DNA from: Leclercia sp. UBA7405
GTDB taxonomy: Bacteria; Pseudomonadota; Gammaproteobacteria; Enterobacterales; Enterobacteriaceae
Length of the DNA: 6,889 bases
Direction: 5' to 3'
Assembly (NCBI GenBank): GCA_002469605.1
Contig: DKMV01000078.1
Span: 1-6,889 of the forward strand
The notes beneath the pieces were generated by a model, which made no database searches, was not told the DNA's origin, and was given only the letters and a program-made list of their open reading frames with translations. A program made the position numbers and the translations under genes. This document shows positions 1 to 6,800 of the stretch, one piece after another (the stretch's first letter is position 1; every line of letters starts with the position of its first letter).

Positions 1-27
1 TAATAGTATGTTGTAACTAATGACACT

Positions 28-1515
28 TTATTGACGCGGCTCTTTGGCGAGACTAAACCAGATCCCCACCGCCAGCAGTAACAGCATCCCCCCGGCACTG
101 CCCAGGGCTACGCTATGGGAGATAATAAAGGCGTTTTTGGCTGCGGTAACGAGTGAATCCGCCACCTCCGGCGTAAGCTGCCGGGCCACTTTCATCGCCT
201 CACCTATCGAAGATGCGGCCTGTTCGCCTACCTCTGGCGCTATCCCCTGGGGTAATACAACCGAGGCAGAATAACTGCGGGTCAGGAGCAGCCCGAAGAT
301 CGCAATGCCAAGACCTGCGCCTAATTCATAGGACATAGTTTCAATCGCCCCTGCCGCGGCGGCTTTCTCTTTGGGTGCGGCGGCCATGATTGCGGATGTC
401 GAGGCCAGTAAGGCGCTGGCGGCACTGAACCCGAGCAGCACCATCAGCCCCCACGCCTGCCACTGCTGGGTACTGAAATCGAGGGTTGAAAGCCCGATAA
501 AGCTGACGGCGCTCAGTCCCATACCGCCTGCCGCAACGATACGCAGCCCCAGCCGCCCGACCAGCACACCGGCAATCGGGCCGCTAAAGCCGCTGGCCAT
601 CATCAGCGGTAGCATAAACATACCCGCCTCAAATGGGGTAAAGCCGTGTACAAACTGCAGCTCCTGAGCCATCAGCAGCTCAAATCCCACCAGAGCAACC
701 ATGGCGGTCATGGCCATTACCACCCCGCTCAGAATAATACGGTGGCAGAAGAGGCGCATATCGATCATAGGCACGCGAGCGCGCAGCTGGATGCGCACAA
801 AGGTAAACAGCAGTATCGCCCCGGTCAGCAAGGTAAAGAGTACCATCCATGGCGACAGCGCCCCTTTTAGTGCCGTTTTGGCGCTATAGACCAGCAGCAG
901 GATTGCCAGGATAAGCATAATGGCATGGCTGATATTCAGCGGCTGCTCCGCTCGCCCCTGCTGGGGCGGAACCAGGCGCGCCGCCAGGGTAACGACCACT
1001 ATCACAATAGGAACGTTGATTAAGAATACCGAGCCCCAGTAAAAGTGCTCCAGCAGCCAGCCGCCAATCAGCGGGCCAAAGGCCGCGCAGCCAGAGCCTA
1101 CCGCCGCCCAGACGCCAAGGGCGATATTACGCTGGCGCGCGTCGGTGAACAGGGTACGGATCCCGGCCAGGGTGGCCGGAATAATCATCGCCGCACCTAT
1201 TGCCAGAGTGGCGCGGGCCGCGATCAGCCATCCGGCGGAGCCAGAAAAAGCCGCTCCCAGGGAGGAGAGTCCGAAGAGAATGCTGCCCAGCATCAGCAGG
1301 CGTTTAAAGCCGATGCGATCGCCAAGTGCTCCCATCGGCAGCACCATCCCGGCCATCACCAGCGAATAGATATCGATGATCCAGAGCAGTTCGTTGCCGC
1401 TGGCGCCCAGCGTCATACTCAATGTTGGCGCGGCAACATGCAGCACCGTGGCGTCGATGGCCACCGGGATATACACCAGTACAATAACCACTAATGCTAA
1501 CCACTGACGAAACAT
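28..1515 (-). CDS. smvA: SmvA, DHA2-family MFS multidrug/cationic biocide efflux pump
   Basis: Inner-membrane proton-driven exporter of 495 residues, the usual SmvA length. SmvA homologues export methyl viologen, acriflavine and cationic antiseptics such as chlorhexidine (established for Salmonella and Klebsiella). Hydrophobic segments support 14 helices, as in the DHA2 branch. Motif D1 is at 20-30 (Asp21, Thr23, Pro30), motif A in the loop between helices 2 and 3 at 62-71 (Gly62, Gly65, Asp66, Arg67, Lys71), and antiporter motif C at 140-152 (Gly147, Pro148, Gly151, Gly152). A long polar loop at about 414-465 precedes the last helix, also typical of DHA2. I chose the ATG at 1515, not the upstream GTG at 1632, because AAGGA sits 5 bases before it, the protein then begins MFRQWLALV like Salmonella SmvA, and the upstream 39 codons run through the operators. 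The gene is divergent from its probable regulator and appears intact. No terminator is visible in the 27 bases after the stop codon. Confidence 0.95.
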   Translation of the reverse strand: MFRQWLALVVIVLVYIPVAIDATVLHVAAPTLSMTLGASGNELLWIIDIYSLVMAGMVLPMGALGDRIGFKRLLMLGSILFGLSSLGAAFSGSAGWLIAARATLAIGAAMIIPATLAGIRTLFTDARQRNIALGVWAAVGSGCAAFGPLIGGWLLEHFYWGSVFLINVPIVIVVVTLAARLVPPQQGRAEQPLNISHAIMLILAILLLVYSAKTALKGALSPWMVLFTLLTGAILLFTFVRIQLRARVPMIDMRLFCHRIILSGVVMAMTAMVALVGFELLMAQELQFVHGFTPFEAGMFMLPLMMASGFSGPIAGVLVGRLGLRIVAAGGMGLSAVSFIGLSTLDFSTQQWQAWGLMVLLGFSAASALLASTSAIMAAAPKEKAAAAGAIETMSYELGAGLGIAIFGLLLTRSYSASVVLPQGIAPEVGEQAASSIGEAMKVARQLTPEVADSLVTAAKNAFIISHSVALGSAGGMLLLLAVGIWFSLAKEPRQ

Positions 1516-1537
1516 AAATTTCCTTATTATTCGCAAC

Positions 1538-1553
1538 CTGGACACATGTCCAG
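1538..1553. promoter_or_regulatory. Probable SmvR operator 1 (inverted repeat)
   Basis: CTGGACA-CA-TGTCCAG is a perfect 7-bp inverted repeat around a 2-bp centre. It lies in the divergent intergenic region, 22 bases upstream of the smvA start codon and at the predicted smvA transcription start. A compact dyad between a TetR-type gene and its divergent efflux target is the standard operator setting for this family. Assignment to SmvR is inferred from position and symmetry. Confidence 0.7.
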
Positions 1554-1559
1554 AATGCG

Positions 1560-1587
1560 ATCCTACGGAAAGTTGAACGTCTGTCCA
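1560..1587 (-). promoter_or_regulatory. Predicted sigma-70 promoter of smvA
   Basis: On the minus strand, TGGACA (1587-1582, 5 of 6 matches to the -35 consensus) and TAGGAT (1565-1560, 4 of 6) are 16 bases apart. Transcription would start near 1553, giving a leader of about 38 bases. The -35 box lies inside one TGTCCAG repeat and the start point lies at the edge of the full palindrome, so a bound repressor would block it. This is a prediction from pattern only. Confidence 0.5.
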
Positions 1588-1588
1588 G
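1573..1588. promoter_or_regulatory. Possible second, half-conserved SmvR operator
   Basis: The right arm TGTCCAG (1582-1588) is identical to that of the palindrome at 1538-1553. The left arm matches only 4 of 7 positions (TTGAACG against CTGGACA). The two centres are 35 bp apart. The site covers the predicted -35 boxes of both smvA and smvR, so even weak occupancy could affect both genes. It may be a low-affinity site or only a promoter element resembling the operator. Confidence 0.4.
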
Positions 1589-1602
1589 CTTTTTGTTACA
1601 CT
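1573..1602 (+). promoter_or_regulatory. Predicted promoter of smvR (extended -10)
   Basis: TTGAAC (1573-1578) and TACACT (1597-1602, 4 of 6 matches) are separated by 18 bases. A TG at 1594-1595, one base before the hexamer, makes an extended -10 that can compensate for the poor -35. Transcription would start near 1609, leaving a leader of about 22 bases. It overlaps the smvA promoter back to back and the second TGTCCAG copy, consistent with autoregulation. Prediction only. Confidence 0.4.
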
Positions 1603-1630
1603 CGCTGCCTCGCCATTAAGAGTGACAACC

Positions 1631-2206
1631 ATGACCTATTTGAATAAGGATCAGCGCCGGGAGGAGATACTCCAGGCGGCAATGCGGGTGGCATTGAAGG
1701 AGGGATTCTCCGGCATGACGGTGCGCCGCATCGCCGCCGAGGCCGGTGTCGCCGCAGGCCAGGTGCACCACCACTTTGCCAGCATAGGCGAACTCAAATC
1801 CCAGGCTTTTATTCATCTGATACGTGAACTGCTGGATGTTGAAATCGTGCCGGCAACGGCTGGCTGGCGCGAAAAGCTGCACGCGATGCTGGGTAGCGAC
1901 GAGAATAGCCTTGAGCCTTATATTCGCCTGTGGCGTGAGGGGCAGATCCTGGCCGAACGGGATAGCGAAATAAAAGGGGCATACATCCTTACCATGGAGA
2001 TGTGGCATCAAAGAACCGTGGCTATCATCAAGGCTGGCGCGGGCGACAAAGTATTTATATTAAAAGATACCGCAGAAAATATTGCCTGGCGGCTGATTAG
2101 CCTGGTCTGCGGACTGGACGGTATTTATATGTTAAATATTGGCGGCATGGACGATGCGGCATTTAATAAACATCTGGATAAATTAATTAGCCTCGAGCTT
2201 AATTAA
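1631..2206 (+). CDS. smvR: SmvR, TetR-family transcriptional repressor of smvA
   Basis: A 191-residue TetR-type repressor. The N-terminal DNA-binding domain covers about 8-55, with the helix-turn-helix at 30-49 (Thr30, Ala35, Gly39, Val40, His46, Phe49), followed by Lys56, the usual TetR pattern of a turn then a helix ending in a His/Phe pair. Residues from about 58 on form the helical ligand-binding and dimer domain, which varies in this family and gives no direct ligand clue. In Klebsiella the divergent smvR represses smvA, and its loss raises chlorhexidine and octenidine tolerance (established knowledge). Position next to smvA and the dyad between them support the same role here. I chose ATG 1631: AAGAG at 1618-1622 lies 8 bases upstream, while the in-frame GTG at 1622 has no ribosome binding site and adds only three residues. 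The last 50 codons are AT-richer than the first part. The symbol rests on synteny plus family, not on a search. Confidence 0.88.
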   Translation: MTYLNKDQRREEILQAAMRVALKEGFSGMTVRRIAAEAGVAAGQVHHHFASIGELKSQAFIHLIRELLDVEIVPATAGWREKLHAMLGSDENSLEPYIRLWREGQILAERDSEIKGAYILTMEMWHQRTVAIIKAGAGDKVFILKDTAENIAWRLISLVCGLDGIYMLNIGGMDDAAFNKHLDKLISLELN

Positions 2207-2275
2207 GCGGTAACGCAAGCGCGTCATTTACAGACTATTTTACAATTAGTAACACTTATTGCTGCGACTATTCTC

Positions 2276-2303
2276 CCCTGCAACCGCAGGGTTTCATTTT
2301 TTT
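2276..2303 (+). terminator. Rho-independent terminator after smvR
   Basis: CCCTGC (2276-2281) and GCAGGG (2286-2291) form a perfect 6-bp stem with an AACC loop, followed at once by TTTCATTTTTTT. It begins 70 bases after the smvR stop codon and ends 114 bases before narU, so it separates the efflux-regulator unit from the nitrate unit. The stem is short, so termination may be partial. Confidence 0.8.
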
Positions 2304-2342
2304 ATCTATCCTTCAGACGTATCCCAAAGACTCCTGAAAACG

Positions 2343-2348
2343 TATAAA
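2343..2348 (+). promoter_or_regulatory. Candidate -10 element for narU
   Basis: TATAAA lies between the smvR terminator and narU and would start transcription near 2355, leaving a leader of about 63 bases. No -35 hexamer resembling TTGACA is found 16 to 18 bases upstream. A -10 with no -35 would fit sigma-S use, and narU of E. coli is known to depend on RpoS, but an AT-rich region can give such a match by chance. No convincing FNR or paired NarL sites were seen in 2207-2417. Confidence 0.25.
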
Positions 2349-2417
2349 ACATTCCTGCAGGCTCCCGTCTGTATTCTTTTGTTTTTTCTGATGTTTATGG
2401 ATAATCAAGAGGGTAAT

Positions 2418-3809
2418 ATGTCGCTACAGAATGAGAAAAACAATCATTATCTTTTAAGTAATTGGAAACCTGAAAACCCGGCATTCTGGGAAAATAAAGG
2501 CAAAGCCATTGCACGACGAAATCTGTGGATTTCGGTAAGTTGCCTGCTACTGGCCTTTTGCGTCTGGATGTTATTTAGCGCCGTTGCGGTAAACCTTAAT
2601 AAAGTCGGATTTAATTTCACCACCGACCAACTTTTTATGTTAACCGCTTTACCCTCTCTTTCTGGCGCATTACTGCGTGTCCCCTACTCCTTTATGGTAC
2701 CGCTATTTGGCGGCCGCTACTGGACGGTATTAAGCACCGTTATTTTGATTATTCCCTGCGTCTGGCTTGGTATTTCTGTCCAACACTCTACTACTCCGTA
2801 CTGGGTATTTATTATCATTGCCCTGCTGTGCGGTTTTGCCGGGGCTAACTTTGCTTCCAGCATGGGTAACATCAGCTTTTTCTTCCCGAAAGCAAAACAG
2901 GGCAGCGCCCTGGGCATTAATGGTGGGCTGGGCAATCTCGGCGTAAGCGTGATGCAGATGGTTGCGCCGGTGGTCATTTTCCTGCCGATGTTCGCGTTTC
3001 TCGGCGTCAACGGCGTGCCGCAGGAGGATGGCTCCAGCCTGTTCCTGGCAAATGCCGCCTGGATCTGGGCGCCGCTGCTGCTGATTGCCACTCTGGCCGC
3101 CTTTTTCGGTATGAATGATATCGCCAGCTCGAAGGCCACGATCGCCAGCCAGCTTCCGGTGCTGAAACAGCCGCACCTGTGGCTGCTGAGCCTGCTTTAT
3201 CTCGCCACCTTTGGCTCCTTTATCGGTTTTTCTGCCGGCTTTGCGATGCTGGCGAAAACCCAGTTCCCGGATGTGAATATTCTGCACCTCGCCTTCTTCG
3301 GGCCGCTGATTGGCGCTCTGGCACGCTCTGCCGGCGGCGTGGTGTCGGATAAACTCGGCGGGGTGCGGGTCACGCTGGTGAATTTCGTACTGATGGCGCT
3401 CTTCTCGGCCCTGCTGTTCTTCACCCTGCCCGGCGTGGGCGGCGGCAACTTCACCGCCTTCTATCTCGTCTTTATGGGGCTGTTCCTCACCGCAGGATTA
3501 GGCAGCGGATCCACCTTCCAGATGATTGCGGTCATCTTCCGTCAGAAAACTATCTATCAGATCAAGCTGCACGGCGGCACCGAGGAGCAGGCGCAGCAGG
3601 CAGCCGTTACCGATACCGCGGCCGCGCTGGGCTTTATCTCCGCCATTGGCGCGGTGGGCGGGTTCTTTATTCCGAAAGCCTTCGGCACTTCGCTGGCGAT
3701 GACCGGCTCGCCGGTAGGGGCAATGAAGATCTTCCTCGTCTTCTACATCGCCTGCATTTTTATCACCTGGCTGGTCTACGGCCGCCGTCAGAAGCACGTT
3801 AAAGCATGA
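2418..3809 (+). CDS. narU: NarU, nitrate/nitrite transporter (NNP family, MFS)
   Basis: A 463-residue inner-membrane transporter (E. coli NarU has 462) that brings nitrate to the cytoplasmic active site of nitrate reductase and removes nitrite. The soluble N-terminus (about 1-34) is followed by 12 predicted helices. The two substrate-binding arginines known from NarU structures are present at Arg87 (helix 2) and Arg303 (helix 8). Both nitrate-signature segments are intact: Gly166-Gly175 with Asn173, and Gly360-Gln368. The N-terminus (SLQNEKN, then WKPENPAFWENKGK) matches NarU rather than NarK. I chose ATG 2418, preceded by AAGAGGG at 2407-2413. The open frame continues up to 2259 but would run through the smvR terminator and lacks similarity. 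narZ follows after 69 bp, so co-transcription is likely. The first 150 codons are AT-rich (44% GC over 2401-2880) and rich in TTA and ATT, whereas the rest is about 60% GC. Confidence 0.96.
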   Translation: MSLQNEKNNHYLLSNWKPENPAFWENKGKAIARRNLWISVSCLLLAFCVWMLFSAVAVNLNKVGFNFTTDQLFMLTALPSLSGALLRVPYSFMVPLFGGRYWTVLSTVILIIPCVWLGISVQHSTTPYWVFIIIALLCGFAGANFASSMGNISFFFPKAKQGSALGINGGLGNLGVSVMQMVAPVVIFLPMFAFLGVNGVPQEDGSSLFLANAAWIWAPLLLIATLAAFFGMNDIASSKATIASQLPVLKQPHLWLLSLLYLATFGSFIGFSAGFAMLAKTQFPDVNILHLAFFGPLIGALARSAGGVVSDKLGGVRVTLVNFVLMALFSALLFFTLPGVGGGNFTAFYLVFMGLFLTAGLGSGSTFQMIAVIFRQKTIYQIKLHGGTEEQAQQAAVTDTAAALGFISAIGAVGGFFIPKAFGTSLAMTGSPVGAMKIFLVFYIACIFITWLVYGRRQKHVKA

Positions 3810-3843
3810 CCATTCCGTCAGACAGATTGTGAGCAGTGTAACC

Positions 3844-3865
3844 ACGGGGGCGGGAGTCGCCCCGT
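3844..3865 (+). other. GC-rich hairpin in the narU-narZ spacer, just before the narZ ribosome binding site
   Basis: GGGGCG (3847-3852) pairs with CGCCCC (3858-3863) around a GGAGT loop, and AC/GT extend the stem past one bulged G to about 8 bp. No T-run follows, so it does not look like an intrinsic terminator. It ends one base before the narZ Shine-Dalgarno AGGAG (3867-3871, 7 bases from the ATG). It could affect narZ translation, act as an mRNA processing or stability element between narU and narZ, or do nothing. The function is unknown. Confidence 0.5.
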
Positions 3866-3878
3866 CAGGAGAAATGTC

Positions 3879-6800
3879 ATGAGTAAACTGTTGGATCGCT
3901 TCCGTTATTTCAAATATAAGGGCGATAGTTTCGCCGAAGGACACGGACAGGTGATGCACACCAACCGCGACTGGGAAGATGGCTATCGCCAGCGCTGGCA
4001 GTTCGATAAGATTGTGCGCTCGACCCACGGCGTAAACTGTACCGGCTCCTGCAGCTGGAAGATTTACGTCAAAAATGGGCTGGTCACCTGGGAAACCCAG
4101 CAGACCGACTACCCCCGCACCCGCCCTGACCTCCCCAACCATGAGCCCCGCGGCTGCCCGCGCGGCGCCAGCTACTCCTGGTATCTCTACAGCGCCAACC
4201 GCCTGAAATATCCCCTGGTGCGTAAACGGCTGATTGAACTCTGGCGCGAGGCGCTGGCTCAGCATCGGGATCCGGTGCTGGCCTGGGACGCCATCATGCA
4301 GGACCCGGTAAAAGCGAAAAGCTACAAGCATGTGCGCGGCAAAGGCGGGTTTATCCGCTCGAACTGGAAAGAGCTGAACCAGCTTATCGCTGCGGCTAAC
4401 GTCTGGACCATCAAAAACTACGGGCCGGACCGGGTAGCGGGCTTCTCGCCCATTCCGGCTATGTCGATGGTCTCTTACGCCGCGGGCACCCGCTATCTCT
4501 CGTTGATTGGCGGCACCTGCCTCAGTTTTTACGACTGGTACTGCGATTTACCCCCCGCCTCGCCCATGACCTGGGGCGAGCAGACCGATGTGCCGGAATC
4601 TGCGGACTGGTATAACTCTGCCTACATCATCGCCTGGGGCTCTAACGTCCCCCAGACCCGTACCCCGGACGCCCACTTCTTTACCGAAGTGCGCTACAAA
4701 GGGACCAAAACCATCGCCATCACCCCGGACTTCTCCGAGGTGGCGAAGCTCAGCGACCAGTGGCTGGCGCCGAAGCAAGGCACCGACAGCGCGCTGGCGA
4801 TGGCCATGGGCCACGTCATTTTAAAAGAGTTTCACCTGGATAACCCCAGCGACTATTTCCTCAACTACTGCCGCCGCTATACCGATATGCCGATGCTGGT
4901 GATGCTCGATCCGCGCCCGGACGGCAGCCTGGAGCCGGGCCGCATGCTGCGCGCCTCGGATCTGGCCGACGGGCTGGGCGAAGGCAATAATCCGGAGTGG
5001 AAGACGGTCGCCTTTAACCTCACCGGCGATCTGGTGGTGCCGAACGGCTCCATTGGTTTTCGCTGGGGCGAAAAAGGCAAATGGAACCTTGAATCGCTGG
5101 CCGCGGGCCAGGAGACGGAACTCACCCTGTCGCTGCTTACCACCCAGGACAGCATCGCCGACGTGGCCTTCCCCTACTTTGGCGGCAACGAAAATCCCCA
5201 TTTTCGCAGCGTGAAGCAGGACCCGATCCTGCTGCGCAAAGTCCCGGCCAAAACCCTGACCCTTGCCGATGGTAGCCAGCGCCAGGTGGTAAGCGTCTAT
5301 GACCTGATGCTGGCGAACTACGGCCTCGACCGCGGGCTGGACGATGTCAATGCGGTGAAGGACTACAGCGAGATCAAAGCCTACTCCCCGGCCTGGGGGG
5401 AGCAGATCACCGGAGTGCCGCGCCGCCATATCGAGCAGATCGCCCGGGAGTTCGCCGACACCGCCCATAAAACCCATGGCCGCTCGATGATTATCCTCGG
5501 CGCCGGTGTTAACCACTGGTACCACATGGACATGAACTACCGTGGGATGATCAATATGCTGGTCTTCTGCGGCTGCGTCGGCCAGAGCGGCGGCGGCTGG
5601 TCGCACTATGTGGGCCAGGAGAAGCTGCGCCCGCAAACCGGCTGGCTGCCGCTGGCCTTTGCGCTGGACTGGAACCGCCCGCCGCGCCATATGAACAGCA
5701 CCTCTTATTTCTATAACCACGCCAGCCAGTGGCGCTATGAAAAGCTCACCGCACAGGAGCTGCTCTCGCCGCTGGCGGACAGTTCTAAATTCACCGGCCA
5801 CCTGATTGATTTCAACGTGCGCGCCGAGCGCATGGGCTGGCTCCCCTCCGCGCCTCAGCTCAACCTCAATCCTCTGAACATTAAAGCCAGCGCCGAGGCC
5901 GCCGGCATGACGCCGCAGGAGTACACCGTCCAGGGGCTGAAATCCGGGGATATCCGTTTCGCCTGCGAGCAGCCGGACAACGGTAAAAATCACCCGCGCA
6001 ACCTCTTCGTCTGGCGCTCTAACCTGCTGGGTTCCTCTGGTAAAGGGCATGAGTACATGCTCAAATACCTGCTGGGTACCGAAAGCGGCATTCAGGGCGA
6101 CGATCTCGGCTCTACCGAAGACGTGAAGCCGGAAGAGGTGGAGTGGCAGACCGCTGCCATCGAAGGCAAACTCGATCTGCTGGTGACCCTTGATTTCCGC
6201 ATGTCCAGCACCTGTCTTTTCTCCGACATCGTGCTGCCCACCGCCACCTGGTACGAGAAAGACGACATGAATACCTCGGATATGCATCCGTTTATTCATC
6301 CGCTTTCCGCCGCCGTCGATCCGGCCTGGGAGTCCCGCAGCGACTGGGAGATCTACAAGGGCATCGCCAAGGTCTTTTCTGAGGTCTGCGTGGGCCATCT
6401 CGGGACCGAAAGCGACGTGGTCTTAGTGCCGTTGCAGCACGACTCCCCGACGGAGCTCTCCCAGCCCTTCGATATCCAGGACTGGCGCAAAGGCGAGTGC
6501 GATTTAATCCCCGGCAAAACCGCACCGAATATCGCCGTGGTGGAGCGCAACTATCCGGAAACCTACGAGCGTTTCACTGCTCTGGGGCCGCTGCTGGATA
6601 AGCTCGGCAACGGCGGGAAAGGCATTTCCTGGAATACCCAGAAAGAGATCGATTTCCTCGGCAAGCTCAACTACGTGAAGCTCGACGGCCCGGCCAAAGG
6701 GCGCCCGCGCATTGAAACCGCCATCGACGCCTCGGAGGTGATTCTGGCGCTGGCGCCGGAAACCAACGGCCAGGTAGCGGTGAAGGCCTGGGAGGCGCTG

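Noticed and set aside
1045..1494. 149-codon plus-strand open frame inside smvA
   Set aside because: Highly polar, low-complexity Gln/Arg/His/Gly-rich product opposite membrane-helix codons, a typical shadow frame.
1516..1632. 39-codon upstream extension of smvA to a GTG at 1632
   Set aside because: It crosses the operators and both predicted promoters and has no ribosome binding site; the ATG at 1515 has AAGGA and gives the standard 495-residue protein.
2213..2224. Small hairpin ACGC-AAGC-GCGT just after smvR
   Set aside because: Only a 4-bp stem with no T-run; the real terminator is at 2276-2303.
2395..2408. FNR-like sequence TTATGGATAATCAA before narU
   Set aside because: Only the right half (ATCAA) fits, the left half matches 2 of 5, and the site lies on the ribosome binding site.
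2259..2417. 53-codon N-terminal extension of narU
   Set aside because: It passes through the smvR terminator hairpin and T-run and has no similarity to NarU; ATG 2418 has AAGAGGG and matches the known N-terminus.
3828..3843. CRP-like TGTGA-6-TAACC between narU and narZ
   Set aside because: The right half matches only 3 of 5 and no promoter is evident beside it, so it is probably chance.
3498..4331. 277-codon minus-strand open frame across the end of narU and start of narZ
   Set aside because: Overlaps two well-supported genes and their spacer and shows no domain features of its own.
4821..6398. 525-codon open frame on the minus strand inside narZ
   Set aside because: Antisense shadow of a GC-rich gene. 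The plus strand encodes intact NarZ with conserved residues throughout; the antisense product shows no recognisable domain.
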